Shown here: positions 26,352 through 35,380 of the stretch, one piece after another
Position numbering within the stretch: the stretch's first letter is position 1
How the letters are laid out: each line of letters opens with the position of its first letter
Source: Jannaschia marina
GTDB taxonomy: Bacteria; Pseudomonadota; Alphaproteobacteria; Rhodobacterales; Rhodobacteraceae
Length of the DNA stretch: 64,000 nucleotides
Reading direction: 5' to 3'
Assembly: GCF_013404595.1 (NCBI RefSeq)
Contig: NZ_JABVAX010000004.1
Span: 248,001-312,000, forward strand
Program-made: the position numbers and the translations under genes
Notes under the pieces: model-generated
The model's database searches: none
What the model saw: the letters and a program-made list of their open reading frames with translations, nothing else
Told to the model about the DNA's origin: nothing

Positions 26352-26522
26352 ATGGCTGCCCATTCTTCCCGCCGCCTTCCGCGCGGCATCAATTTCCTTC
26401 TTGGCGGCACCATCGTCGCCGTCGGCTTCGCGCTGTTCTTCGTTTTCGGCGGGTCGTTCAACCTTGCCGTCGGGGCCGCGCCGGACGTTCGGATCGACGA
26501 GACGGCCACCGCCTCCCGGTAG
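26352..26522 (+). CDS. Small single-helix membrane protein between soxB and soxD
   Basis: A 56-codon open frame with its ATG about nine bases after a GAGG. It encodes a basic N-terminus (MAAHSSRRLPRGINFLL), one membrane helix (GGTIVAVGFALFFVFGG) and a 20-residue acidic C-terminal tail ending DETATASR. Codon third positions are GC-rich like the neighbours, and the positive-inside charge pattern supports a real inner-membrane peptide. It sits in the soxB-soxD gap, where the standard sox operon has no gene. I do not recognise a family. It may be unrelated to sarcosine oxidase and simply carried in the operon. Confidence 0.55.
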   Translation: MAAHSSRRLPRGINFLLGGTIVAVGFALFFVFGGSFNLAVGAAPDVRIDETATASR

Positions 26523-26561
26523 TCGAAACGCGGGCACGGCCCTCGCTGAGGGGGGCGTGCC

Positions 26562-26870
26562 GTGCTTTTGCTGACCTGTCCCAATTGCGGCCTGACGGTC
26601 GAGGAAACCGAGCTCGCACCGGGCGGTGAAGCGCATCTGACGCGCTTTGGTCCTGCGTCCGGCGACGCGGAGTTCGAGGCATACCTCTTTCTGCGCGACA
26701 ACGCGAAGGGTGTGCATTTCGAACGGTGGTGCCATGCGTATGGCTGCGGCAAATGGTTCCTCGCGGCGCGGGATACGGCGACGTTGCAGGTCTTTGGGAC
26801 CTATTCGGCGCAGACGAAGGAACCGCCGGCCGAGATCCTCGAGAGTATCGCGAAAGGACGCGCGACATGA
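26562..26870 (+). CDS. soxD: Sarcosine oxidase delta subunit
   Basis: A 102-residue zinc-binding subunit of heterotetrameric sarcosine oxidase. It starts at GTG with a G-rich ribosome site just upstream. The zinc ligands are visible as CPNCG (residues 6-10) and WCHAYGCGKWF (about 56-66), the pattern of SoxD. Its stop overlaps the soxA ATG (ATGA), so translation is coupled. Confidence 0.95.
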   Translation: MLLLTCPNCGLTVEETELAPGGEAHLTRFGPASGDAEFEAYLFLRDNAKGVHFERWCHAYGCGKWFLAARDTATLQVFGTYSAQTKEPPAEILESIAKGRAT

Positions 26871-29842
26871 GTCGGCGTCTGAAGACGGGCGGGCGTCTGA
26901 TCGACCGTGACCGGCCGGTCGAGTTCACCTTCGACGGCAAGGCCTTGCGCGGCTACGCCGGCGACACGCTGGCGTCGGCGCTTCTGGCGAACGGGCAGCG
27001 CGTGATGGGGCGCAGCTTCAAGTACCATCGGCCCCGGTCCGTCGTCGCCGCCGGCCCCGAGGAGCCCAACGCCCTGATGGAGATCGGCACCGGGGCGCGT
27101 TTCGAGCCGAACCAGCGCGCGACGGTGCAGCCCCTGTGGGAAGGGCTTTCGGCGCGCAGCCAGAACGCCTGGCCATCGCTTGCGTTCGATGTCGGCCGTG
27201 TCAACGACCTGGCGTCGCGGTTCTTGCCCGCGGGCTTCTACTACAAGACGTTCATGGCCCCGCGGCCGGCGTGGAAACACGTCTTCGAGCCCTTCATCCG
27301 CAAGGCCGCGGGCCTCGGGTCGGCACCGACCGAGGCCGATGCCGACCGCTACGAGTTCAAATACGCCTTCTGCGACACGCTCGTCGTCGGCGGCGGCATC
27401 GCCGGGTTGACCGCGGCGCTTGCTGCAATGCGTGCAGGCGAGCGGGTGATACTGGTCGAGAGCCGGGCCACCTTGGGCGGTCGTGCCGCGACGGATGGGG
27501 CCGAGATCGACGGGAAGGCGGCGGAAGACTGGATCAAGAACGCCGTCGAAGCGCTTGAAAAATCGGAAAGTGTGACGCTCGTGGCACGCTGCGAGGGCTC
27601 GGGCGTCTACGATCACGGCTATGTCATCTGCACGGAAGACCTGACCGGCTTCAAGGCCGACAAGAGCGGCCCGCGGGAACGGGTCTGGCGCATTCGCGCG
27701 GGGCGGGTCATCGCGGCGACGGGGGCGATCGAGCGGCCGCTCTCCTTTGCGGGCAACGACATTCCCGGCGTCATGCTGGCCTCGGCGGTGCGGGATTACC
27801 TTCTCGACTACGGAGTCTCGCCGGGTGAGCGCACCGTGATCGTGACGAACAACGACGATGCCTACCGAACGGCGAAGGCGCTTCTGGAGGCCGGCCTGCG
27901 CGTGCCTGCGATCCTCGATGTGCGACCGGAGGTGAATTCTCCGATTGTTCGGGATATCAAGGACTTGGGTGTCAAAGTTCACATGGGTCGCGGGATCGCG
28001 CGGGTTCACGGCAACGACGCGGTGACGGGTGTTTCGGTCTGTCTGCAGGCGGGCGACGGAGCCGTGATGCAGGAGATCCGCTGCGATGCGGTGGCGATGT
28101 CGGGTGGATGGTCGCCGGTCGTGCACCTCTGGTCGCACTGCGGCGGCAAACTTCTCTGGGATGCCGAGCGCGCGATGTTCCGGCCGGACCCCGCTCGACC
28201 GCCGACCGGCGCGGACGGCGAAGGCTTCGTGAAGACGGCCGGGGCCGCGTCGGGCGCTTTGACGACGGCGGAGGTGCTCGCGGACGCGGCGGAGACTGTG
28301 GGCGGCGACGCGCCCTCGACAGCGGTGGTCGAGGAAGCCCCGATCCGCCCGGTCTGGGTGATGCCCGAGGGCGCGGGGCCGAAGCTGCGCGCGAAGATGT
28401 GGCTCGACTATCAGAACGACGTGAAGGTGTCGGACGTGCGGCTGGCCGCGCAGGAGGGCTTCGAGAGCGTCGAACACGCCAAGCGCTACACGACGCTCGG
28501 GATGGCCACGGATCAGGGGAAGTTGAGCAATATCAATGGTCTTGCCGTATTGGCCGACCGTCTGGACCGGACGATCCCCGAGGTCGGGACGACGACGTTT
28601 CGCCCGCCCTATACGCCGACGACGATCGGCGCGCTGGCGGGGGAGGCCCGGGGCGAGACGTTCCAGCCGCTGCGGCGGACACCGATGCATGACTGGGCCG
28701 AGACCCACGGAGCGTACTGGGAGCCGGTGGGACACTGGCGGCGGGCCTACTGCTTCCCGAGGGCCGGGGAGAGCCATGCCGATGCCGTCTCCCGCGAGGT
28801 GAAGAACACCCGCGAACACCTTGGAATGCTTGACGCTTCCACGCTGGGAAAGCTTCTTGTGCGCGGGCCGGATGCGGGGCGTTTCCTCGACATGCTCTAC
28901 ACGAACATGATGTCGACACTGAAGCCCGGGCGCTGCCGCTACGGGCTGATGTGTGACGAGAACGGCTTCCTCATCGACGACGGTGTTGTCGCGCGGATCG
29001 ACGAGCAGACCTGGCTTTGCCACACGACCACCGGCGGGGCCGACCGTATCCACGGCTGGATGGAGGACTGGCTGCAGTGCGAATGGTGGGACTGGAAGGT
29101 CCATGTCGTGAACCTGACCGAGCAATTCGCGCAGATCGCCGTGGTCGGCCCAAACGCGCGCAGGGTGCTGGAGAAGCTGGGCGGCATGGACGTCTCGGCG
29201 GAGGCGCTGCCCTTCATGGCCTGGGCCGACGGGACGCTGGGTGGTGTCGACGTGCGGCTATATCGCATCAGCTTCTCGGGTGAGCTCAGCTACGAGATCG
29301 CGGTGCCCGCGTCGCGGGGGGCCGCGCTCTGGTCGGCGCTGATGGAGGCGGGGGCGGACTTCGACGTGATGCCTTACGGGACCGAGGCGCTCCATATCAT
29401 GCGGGCCGAGAAGGGGTTTATCATGATCGGGGACGAGACCGACGGCACGGTCGTTCCGCAGGATCTCGGCCTCGACTGGGCGATCTCGAAGAAGAAGGAT
29501 GACTATCTCGGCAAGCGCGGGCAGATGCGGTCGGAGTTCCACAAGCCGGACCGCTGGAAGCTCGTGGGCCTCGAGACGCTGGACGGAACGGCATTGGAGG
29601 ACGGGGCCTATGCGATCGGCGAGGGCACGAACGCCAACGGACAGACGGTCGTGCAGGGGCGCGTGACCTCGACCTATCATTCGCCGACGCTCGACCGCGG
29701 AATCGCCATGGGCCTGGTCGCGCGCGGCCCGGAGCGGATGGGCGAGGTGATCCGGTTCACGCGCATCGGACAGGAGCCTCAGGAGGCGCGGATCGTGAGC
29801 CCGGTGTTCTTCGACCCCGAGGGAGAGAAGGCAAATGTCTGA
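26867..29842 (+). CDS. soxA: Sarcosine oxidase alpha subunit
   Basis: A 991-residue subunit close to the family length. The N-terminal 100 residues are a 2Fe-2S-ferredoxin-like domain (FTFDGKALRGYAGDTLASALLA) without the cluster cysteines, as in other SoxA. A Rossmann NAD/FAD domain begins at VVGGGIAGLTAALAAM (GGGIAG at 175-180), with a second dinucleotide region after ATGAIERPLSFAGNDIPG. From about residue 600 the protein is a GcvT-like (aminomethyltransferase) domain that binds folate and passes the one-carbon unit to tetrahydrofolate. Its last 8 bases overlap soxG. Confidence 0.96.
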   Translation: MSRRLKTGGRLIDRDRPVEFTFDGKALRGYAGDTLASALLANGQRVMGRSFKYHRPRSVVAAGPEEPNALMEIGTGARFEPNQRATVQPLWEGLSARSQNAWPSLAFDVGRVNDLASRFLPAGFYYKTFMAPRPAWKHVFEPFIRKAAGLGSAPTEADADRYEFKYAFCDTLVVGGGIAGLTAALAAMRAGERVILVESRATLGGRAATDGAEIDGKAAEDWIKNAVEALEKSESVTLVARCEGSGVYDHGYVICTEDLTGFKADKSGPRERVWRIRAGRVIAATGAIERPLSFAGNDIPGVMLASAVRDYLLDYGVSPGERTVIVTNNDDAYRTAKALLEAGLRVPAILDVRPEVNSPIVRDIKDLGVKVHMGRGIARVHGNDAVTGVSVCLQAGDGAVMQEIRCDAVAMSGGWSPVVHLWSHCGGKLLWDAERAMFRPDPARPPTGADGEGFVKTAGAASGALTTAEVLADAAETVGGDAPSTAVVEEAPIRPVWVMPEGAGPKLRAKMWLDYQNDVKVSDVRLAAQEGFESVEHAKRYTTLGMATDQGKLSNINGLAVLADRLDRTIPEVGTTTFRPPYTPTTIGALAGEARGETFQPLRRTPMHDWAETHGAYWEPVGHWRRAYCFPRAGESHADAVSREVKNTREHLGMLDASTLGKLLVRGPDAGRFLDMLYTNMMSTLKPGRCRYGLMCDENGFLIDDGVVARIDEQTWLCHTTTGGADRIHGWMEDWLQCEWWDWKVHVVNLTEQFAQIAVVGPNARRVLEKLGGMDVSAEALPFMAWADGTLGGVDVRLYRISFSGELSYEIAVPASRGAALWSALMEAGADFDVMPYGTEALHIMRAEKGFIMIGDETDGTVVPQDLGLDWAISKKKDDYLGKRGQMRSEFHKPDRWKLVGLETLDGTALEDGAYAIGEGTNANGQTVVQGRVTSTYHSPTLDRGIAMGLVARGPERMGEVIRFTRIGQEPQEARIVSPVFFDPEGEKANV

Positions 29843-29847
29843 CATTT
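29833..29847. repeat. 15-bp palindrome AAATGTCTGACATTT across the soxG start
   Basis: A perfect 7+1+7 inverted repeat that includes the soxG ATG and the end of soxA. The same or nearly the same word occurs at 30064, 30999, 61667 and 62500. Confidence 0.7.
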
Positions 29848-30332
29848 CCATCGAGGCCCTGCCGCCCGTCGGCATGATCGCCTTGCGCGGCGAGATGGGA
29901 AGTCTCGGGCGGGCGGTAGAGGCGGTGACGGACTGTGCGCCGCCGGAGCAGCGCATGTCGACACGGTCGGGCGACGTGACCGTGATGTGGATGGCCCCCG
30001 ACGAGATGCTCATCGTCTGTGACCATGGCGCGGCGGGCGCGCTTGCGCAAAAGCTGACGGCGCAATTGTCTGACGTTTTCGCCACGGTCGTCGAGGTGAG
30101 CGATGCGCGGCAGGTGTTCGACCTGACCGGGGCGGATGTCGAAGCGCTTCTGTCGAAGCTCATGCCCGTCGACTTCGACCGACTCGGCGCGACGGAGGTG
30201 CGGCGGACGCGCATGGCGCAGGTGCCCGCCGCACTCTGGCGGCACTCGGGCGGATACCATGTCATGTGCTTCCGATCGGTTGCCGGCTACGCGATGCGAC
30301 TGATGGAGGATGCGCGCCCCGTCGGGGGTTGA
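29835..30332 (+). CDS. soxG: Sarcosine oxidase gamma subunit
   Basis: A 165-residue protein with the fold of the GcvT/YgfZ-related SoxG subunits. Recognisable parts are LPPVGMIALRG, WMAPDEMLIVCDHG, VVEVSDARQVFDLTGADVEALLSKLMPVDF and the C-terminal WRHSGGYHVMCFRSVAGYAM, all typical of SoxG. The gamma subunit packs against the alpha subunit folate domain. The start overlaps soxA by 8 bases. A 15-bp palindrome covers its first codons, and a near copy lies at codons 77-82. Confidence 0.93.
   Translation: MSDISIEALPPVGMIALRGEMGSLGRAVEAVTDCAPPEQRMSTRSGDVTVMWMAPDEMLIVCDHGAAGALAQKLTAQLSDVFATVVEVSDARQVFDLTGADVEALLSKLMPVDFDRLGATEVRRTRMAQVPAALWRHSGGYHVMCFRSVAGYAMRLMEDARPVGG
30064..30078. repeat. Near copy of the TGTCTGACA palindrome inside soxG
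   Basis: AATTGTCTGACGTTT; one mismatch in the right arm of the core compared with the 30999 copy. It encodes Leu-Ser-Asp-Val in soxG and uses TTG and TCT, codons that are uncommon nearby. Confidence 0.5.
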
Positions 30333-30388
30333 CCCGGGCGGCAATGGCCCGACATGTCCCTGCAGGAACAACCAACAGGAGACATTCC

Positions 30389-30988
30389 ATGGCCTTCGAG
30401 CTTCCCGATCTGCCCTATGCCCACGACGCCCTCGCCGACAAGGGCATGTCGAAGGAGACGCTGGAGTATCACCACGACCTCCACCACAAGGCCTATGTCG
30501 ACAACGGCAACAAGCTGATTTCCGGGACGGAATGGGACGGCAAGTCGCTCGAGGAGATCATCAAGGGCACCTACGACGCGGGCGCGGTGGCCCAGTCGGG
30601 GATCTTCAACAACATCAGCCAGCTTTGGAACCACAACCAGTTCTGGGAGATGATGGGCCCGGGCGAGAGCAAGATGCCGGGCGAGCTGGAAAGCGCGCTG
30701 ACCGAGAGCTTCGGGTCAATCGACAAGTTCAAGGAGGAATTCTCGGCCGCGGGTGCCGGGCAGTTCGGCTCGGGCTGGGCCTGGCTCGTCAAGGATACGG
30801 ACGGCGGCCTGAAAGTCACGAAGACCGAGAACGGCGTGAACCCGCTCTGCTTCGGTCAGACCGCGCTTCTGGGATGCGACGTCTGGGAGCACTCCTACTA
30901 CATCGACTTCCGCAACAAGCGGCCGGCGTATCTGACGAACTTCCTCGACAATCTCGTCAACTGGGAGAACGTCGCGTCGCGGATGTGA
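30389..30988 (+). CDS. sodB: Fe/Mn superoxide dismutase
   Basis: A 199-residue iron-type superoxide dismutase converting superoxide to H2O2 and O2 in the cytoplasm. Metal ligands by family alignment are His28 (in LEYHHDLHH), His82 (in WNHNQFW), and Asp and His in CDVWEHSYYIDF. NNISQLWNHNQFW and GSGWAWLV are family hallmarks. The start has AGGAG seven bases upstream. It follows soxG by 56 bases. Sarcosine oxidase makes H2O2, so a nearby oxidative-stress gene fits, though the link may be accidental. Confidence 0.95.
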   Translation: MAFELPDLPYAHDALADKGMSKETLEYHHDLHHKAYVDNGNKLISGTEWDGKSLEEIIKGTYDAGAVAQSGIFNNISQLWNHNQFWEMMGPGESKMPGELESALTESFGSIDKFKEEFSAAGAGQFGSGWAWLVKDTDGGLKVTKTENGVNPLCFGQTALLGCDVWEHSYYIDFRNKRPAYLTNFLDNLVNWENVASRM

Positions 30989-30998
30989 CCCCGGTCGC

Positions 30999-31013
30999 AA
31001 TTGTCTGACATTT
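30999..31013. repeat. TGTCTGACA palindrome downstream of sodB
   Basis: AATTGTCTGACATTT, 11 bases after the sodB stop; the 9-bp core is exact and the arms are A/T. It lies immediately before a GC hairpin. Confidence 0.65.
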
Positions 31014-31015
31014 GA

Positions 31016-31036
31016 AGGGGCCCCGCGCGGACCCCT
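31016..31036 (+). terminator. Possible terminator hairpin after sodB
   Basis: AGGGG (31016-31020) pairs with CCCCT (31032-31036), with an inner CCG/CGG helix. No T run follows, so if it ends transcription it would do so weakly or with Rho; it may instead protect the sodB mRNA 3' end. Confidence 0.45.
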
Positions 31037-31099
31037 CTCGCATCCGGAACCGCGGTGCAGGGATCGCGTTGATTTCCTGAAACCCAGATGGAGGATGCT

Positions 31100-31558
31100 G
31101 TGACCGAACTCAAGAACGGAACCATGGTCGTTGTGGCCGACAGCGAGAAGGCCCTCTTTGCGATCAACCTGACCGACGGCGACGATCCGAACCTCGACAT
31201 CGTGCGCGTCGACGAGGAGGACAATCCGCCCGACCGCGAGCAGACGGAGAACCGGCGCGGACGGGTGCAGGAGAGCGCGGCCCCGGGCGGACACGCCTAC
31301 GACGAGACCGATTTTCACGAGTTGCAGAAGGAGCGGTTCGCCTCCGATCTGGCCGACAAGCTCTACAAGATGGCGCACAAGGGCCGGTTCGACAGTCTCG
31401 TGCTCGTCGCGTCGCCGCAGGTGCTGGGCGTGTTGCGCGACGAGATGCACAAGGAGGTCGCGGACCGCGTGATCGGCGAGATCCCGAAGACGCTGACCAA
31501 CCATCCGCTGTCGGAGATCGAAAAGGTGGTGAAGCGCGATCTGGCCGAGGCGGCCTGA
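31100..31558 (+). CDS. Host-attachment family protein (archaeal release-factor-like fold)
   Basis: A 152-residue protein of the family named 'protein required for attachment to host cells' (AtsE / baeRF-like). Typical segments are NGTMVVVADSEKALFAINL near the N-terminus, a polar RGRVQESAAPGGHAYDETDFHE loop, and the C-terminal FDSLVLVASPQVLGVLRDE followed by KTLTNHPLSEIEKVV. I prefer GTG 31100 as start because GGAGG precedes it by five bases; an ATG four codons earlier has no ribosome site. The name comes from an Agrobacterium plant-attachment gene. The true biochemical role is unknown, and the fold suggests ribosome or RNA contact. Confidence 0.85.
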   Translation: MTELKNGTMVVVADSEKALFAINLTDGDDPNLDIVRVDEEDNPPDREQTENRRGRVQESAAPGGHAYDETDFHELQKERFASDLADKLYKMAHKGRFDSLVLVASPQVLGVLRDEMHKEVADRVIGEIPKTLTNHPLSEIEKVVKRDLAEAA

Positions 31559-32095
31559 TCAGTCGAGCAGGGCGAGGGCGGCCTCCGCGTCGGGGGCCGT
31601 CTTCACGAAGGACAAGACGGACGCCTCGGCGAAGCCACGATCGACCACATGCCGCAGGAGCGCGTCGAGCGGATCCCAGTAGCCGTCGACGTTGAGAAGC
31701 ACGATCGGTTTGTCGTGCAGGCCAAGCTGCCGCCAGGTAAGCACCTCGAAGAATTCATCGAGCGTGCCCGCGCCGCCCGGCAGCACGACCACCGCATCCG
31801 CGTTCATGAACATGACCTTCTTGCGCTCATGCATCGTCTCGGTGACGACGAAGGCGGTGAGATCGCGTTTGCCCGCCTCGAGCGACATCAGGTGCGTCGG
31901 GATCACGCCGAAGGTCTCGCCGCCCGCGACCTGGACGCTGCGGGCGACACGGCCCATGAGGCCGACGTCGCCCGCGCCGTAGACGAGCCGCCAGTCGCGC
32001 GCGGCGATCCCGGCCCCGAGCGCTTCGGCCGCGGCGGCGAAGGCCGGCACCGTGCCATCCCGGGCGCCGCAATAGACACAGATGGATTTGGTCAT
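31559..32095 (-). CDS. LOG-family nucleotide hydrolase (TIGR00730)
   Basis: A 178-residue Rossmann-fold protein of the LOG / cytokinin riboside 5'-monophosphate phosphoribohydrolase family. The defining motifs are YGAGDVGLMGRVA near residue 40 and VVLPGGAGTLDEFFEVLTW near residue 100, which bind phosphate and hold the catalytic Glu/Arg. Bacterial members cleave the ribose-base bond of AMP or related nucleotides, and some make cytokinin-like molecules. The gene ends beside the convergent attachment-family gene without a spacer and is divergent from the LysM gene. Confidence 0.92.
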   Translation of the reverse strand: MTKSICVYCGARDGTVPAFAAAAEALGAGIAARDWRLVYGAGDVGLMGRVARSVQVAGGETFGVIPTHLMSLEAGKRDLTAFVVTETMHERKKVMFMNADAVVVLPGGAGTLDEFFEVLTWRQLGLHDKPIVLLNVDGYWDPLDALLRHVVDRGFAEASVLSFVKTAPDAEAALALLD

Positions 32096-32184
32096 CGCAC
32101 ACACTTTCTTGTGGTTTTGACCCCGGCCTACCCCGTTGCTAGGCTCGCCGAAACCCTTGGGGCGGGTCTGCGAAGGAATTGGAC

Positions 32185-33498
32185 ATGACGAACGGGGGCG
32201 GCCTGAGCCGGACGATCTATCCGCTGGTGGTCGCGGCGGCCTGCGGTGCGCTGGCGATCTGGCTGCTGAAGCCGGTCCAGCTCGATACGCCCGGCGACGA
32301 CGTCCCGGAGACGGCTGCTTCGGACGCCGCGACGGAAACGCCGGCTGCGAAGGAGACTGCGGACGAGAGGATCGCTTCGGTCGGCGGCAAGACGGTTGCC
32401 CCGACCGCGGACGGAGACGTGACGGCTCCTGCCGATCCGGTTGTTTCCCCAACGACGGACGAACGGGACGAGGCGACGCGCGACGAACCGGAACCCGATC
32501 CGGCGCAAACGGCTGAGGAGAGCGCCGTCGACACGGCCGCTCCGTTGCCGAAACTCGACGTGGTCCGGATCGACGCGGGCGGCGCGGCGGTCGTCGCGGG
32601 GACGGCGGGGCGCGATGCGGAGGTCGTGCTGCGCATCGACGGGGAGCCGGTCGCCAAGGTGCGCACGGATGCCGCGGGCAATTTCGTGTCGCTCTTCGAC
32701 GTCGCGGTGGCGGACGCGCCCCGTGTGCTGACCGCCGAGACCGTCGCCGCGGACGGGGCCGTGCGGCGCGGCACCGAGAGCATCCTCGTGGCTCCGCAGA
32801 CCCTGTCGGGACCGGACGTTGCCACAGCCCCCGACGTCGCGACCGCACCGTCGATGCCGGAGACCGACAATGCGGCTGCCGCGGAGGATGGCGCGCCGCG
32901 CGCGGACGAGCCGGAGGTGGCAGAGGCGGTCGTCGAGCCGCCGGTCGACAGAGCGGCGGCGACGGTCGCCGCCCGGATCTTCCGCGCCGGTCCCGATGGC
33001 GTACGCGTGGCCGACACCGCGCCCAGTGTCGCCGCCGAGACCCCGCGGCTCGGTATCGCGGCGATCAGCTACGATGCGGCGGGGGACGTGAGCCTGACGG
33101 GGACCGCCGCGGCCGACAGCGACGTGCGCATCTACCTCGACGGCGAGCCCGTTCAATTGACCCGGGTCGGGGAGGCGGGCACCTGGTCCTCGCCGCTGCC
33201 GAACGTCGACAGCGGGGTCTACACGTTGCGCGTCGACGCGCTGGCCCCCGACGGGAGCGTGACGAGCCGGGTCGAGACGCCGTTCCAGCGCACGGCCCCC
33301 GAGATCGCCGCCGCCTCCCGCCGCGATGGCGTCAGCGCGATCACCGTGCAGCCGGGCTTCACGCTTTGGGCCATCTCGGAGGGCTATTTCGGCGACGGCG
33401 TGCAATACGTGCAGATCTTCGAGAAGAACCGCGACCAGATCCGTGACCCCGACCTGATCTTCCCCGGACAGGTGTTCGACCTGCCGGGGACGGATTGA
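32185..33498 (+). CDS. LysM-domain membrane-anchored protein with acidic linker
   Basis: A 437-residue protein. One N-terminal membrane helix (TIYPLVVAAACGALAIWLL) is followed by a long disordered Ala/Thr/Asp/Glu/Pro-rich linker (about 35-120). Two Ig-like or bacterial-surface domains come next, each with a DG(E)PV turn: VVLRIDGEPVAKVRTDAAG and DVRIYLDGEPVQLTRVGEAG. They are separated by a second low-complexity stretch. The C-terminus is a LysM peptidoglycan-binding domain: ITVQPGFTLWAISEGYF then IFPGQVFDLPG. It should sit in the periplasm attached to the inner membrane with LysM holding the wall. The role is structural or unknown. ATG 32185 is preferred to a TTG two codons earlier. Confidence 0.85.
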   Translation: MTNGGGLSRTIYPLVVAAACGALAIWLLKPVQLDTPGDDVPETAASDAATETPAAKETADERIASVGGKTVAPTADGDVTAPADPVVSPTTDERDEATRDEPEPDPAQTAEESAVDTAAPLPKLDVVRIDAGGAAVVAGTAGRDAEVVLRIDGEPVAKVRTDAAGNFVSLFDVAVADAPRVLTAETVAADGAVRRGTESILVAPQTLSGPDVATAPDVATAPSMPETDNAAAAEDGAPRADEPEVAEAVVEPPVDRAAATVAARIFRAGPDGVRVADTAPSVAAETPRLGIAAISYDAAGDVSLTGTAAADSDVRIYLDGEPVQLTRVGEAGTWSSPLPNVDSGVYTLRVDALAPDGSVTSRVETPFQRTAPEIAAASRRDGVSAITVQPGFTLWAISEGYFGDGVQYVQIFEKNRDQIRDPDLIFPGQVFDLPGTD

Positions 33499-33559
33499 GA
33501 CAGCTTGCATCCGGGGCGGCGTCGCCTAGGGTCGACCCGACCCGAGGATCGTTTCGCCC

Positions 33560-35380
33560 ATGCGCCGCCGCACATTGACCACGACCGAGGCCCCCGCCGG
33601 CGCCTGGTCGATCATCCAACGCGTCCTGCCGTACCTCTGGCCGGCGGAGGCCCCGTCGGTGAAGCTGCGCGTCGTTGCGGCGCTGGCGATGCTGGTGCTG
33701 GCGAAGGTCGTCGCAGTGACCACGCCCTTCTTCTACAAGGCGGCGGTCGACGCGCTCACGCCCGAGACGATCACGCCGGCCTGGGCACTCGGGCTCGGCG
33801 CGGTCGGGCTGACGGTGGTCTATGGCGGCGCGCGCGCGCTCAACACCGGGTTTCAGCAGCTGCGCGACGTGGTCTTCGCGAATGTCGGTCAGCGGGCGTT
33901 ACGCCAGCTTGCCGCCGAGACTTTCGGGCATATGCACCGCATGTCGATGCGCTACCACATCACGCGCAAGACCGGGGGCCTGTCGCGGATCATCGAGCGG
34001 GGGGTCAAGGGCGTCGACTTCCTGCTGCGCTTCCTTCTGTTCTCGATCGGGCCGCTTGTGCTCGAGCTTCTGCTGATCTCGATCATCCTCTTCTTCGTCT
34101 TCGACGTGTGGTATCTCGTCGTCGTCCTCGTGACGATCGTGCTTTACGTGACCTTCACATTCCGGGTGACGGAATGGCGGTTGAAGATCCGCAAGATCAT
34201 GAACGACGAGGACACCGACGCGAACCAGAAGGCGATCGACAGCCTGCTGAACTTCGAGACGGTGAAGTACTTCGGGGCCGAGAAGCGGGAAGCCGCGCGC
34301 TACGACGGTGCGATGCGCAACTACGAGGCGGCCGCCGTCAAGACGCTGCAATCACTCGCGTTTCTGAACTTCGGCCAGGCGGTCCTGATTACCGCCGGCC
34401 TCGTGATCGTCATGGTGCTCGCCGCGATCGGGGTCGAGCGGGGCGACCTGACGGTGGGCGACTTCGTGATGGTGAACGCCTACATGATCCAGATCACGAT
34501 GCCGCTCAATTTCCTAGGCACGGTCTACCGGGAGATCCGGCAGGCGTTGATCGACATGGGCGAGATGTTTGGCCTGCTCGAACAGGTGCCCGAGGTGCGC
34601 GACCGCGCGGAGGCCGGCACGCTGACGGTCGGCGCGGGTCAAGTCGTCTTTCGTGACGTGCATTTCGGCTACGAGGCGGCGCGGCCGATCCTGAAGGGCA
34701 TCGACTTCACCATTGAGCCCGGCCAGACGGTGGCCGTCGTCGGGCCGTCGGGGTCGGGAAAGTCGACGCTCGGCCGGCTGCTCTTCCGGTTCTACGACGT
34801 CGATGGCGGCGCGATCGAGATCGACGGACAGGACGTGCGGGACGTGACGCAGGAGAGCCTGCACGCAAGGATCGGCGTCGTGCCGCAGGACACGGTGCTC
34901 TTCAACGATACGCTCGGCTACAATATCGCCTACGGGCGGCCCGAGGCGACGCCGGCCGAGATCGAGGCGGCTGCGCGGGCCGCGCGGATCGACGGTTTCA
35001 TCGCGGCGCTTCCCGACGGCTACGACACCGTGGTCGGCGAGCGCGGCCTGAAGCTCTCGGGTGGCGAGAAGCAACGCGTGGGCATCGCGCGCACGCTTCT
35101 GAAGAACCCGCCGATCCTCGTGCTCGACGAGGCGACCTCAGCGCTCGACACCGAAACCGAGCGCTCGATCCAGTCCGAGTTGCAGAGCATGGCGCGCGGC
35201 CGGTCGGTCATCACCATCGCGCACCGGCTCTCGACGGTCGTGGATGCGGATCTGATCCTCGTGCTCGAGGCGGGGCGGATCACCGAACGGGGCACGCACG
35301 AAAGCCTGCTCGCTGCCGAGGGGCGCTATGCGTCCATGTGGGCACGCCAGCGCGCCGAAGCGGAGGAAAACGCGGCCTGA
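33560..35380 (+). CDS. Atm1/HMT1-type ABC exporter (fused permease and ATPase)
   Basis: A 606-residue half-transporter: six membrane helices (about 30-310) then an ATP-binding domain with Walker A GPSGSGKSTLG, Q-loop VPQDTVLF, signature LSGGEKQRV, Walker B ILVLDEATSALD and switch His in IAHRLST. The permease start, with AKVVAVTTPFFYKAAVDAL and QLRDVVFANVGQRALRQLA, matches the ATM1/HMT1 family. These transporters export glutathione-linked metals or sulfur species. Alphaproteobacterial Atm1 from Novosphingobium is the structural model. Gene names differ, so none is given. Confidence 0.93.
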   Translation: MRRRTLTTTEAPAGAWSIIQRVLPYLWPAEAPSVKLRVVAALAMLVLAKVVAVTTPFFYKAAVDALTPETITPAWALGLGAVGLTVVYGGARALNTGFQQLRDVVFANVGQRALRQLAAETFGHMHRMSMRYHITRKTGGLSRIIERGVKGVDFLLRFLLFSIGPLVLELLLISIILFFVFDVWYLVVVLVTIVLYVTFTFRVTEWRLKIRKIMNDEDTDANQKAIDSLLNFETVKYFGAEKREAARYDGAMRNYEAAAVKTLQSLAFLNFGQAVLITAGLVIVMVLAAIGVERGDLTVGDFVMVNAYMIQITMPLNFLGTVYREIRQALIDMGEMFGLLEQVPEVRDRAEAGTLTVGAGQVVFRDVHFGYEAARPILKGIDFTIEPGQTVAVVGPSGSGKSTLGRLLFRFYDVDGGAIEIDGQDVRDVTQESLHARIGVVPQDTVLFNDTLGYNIAYGRPEATPAEIEAAARAARIDGFIAALPDGYDTVVGERGLKLSGGEKQRVGIARTLLKNPPILVLDEATSALDTETERSIQSELQSMARGRSVITIAHRLSTVVDADLILVLEAGRITERGTHESLLAAEGRYASMWARQRAEAEENAA

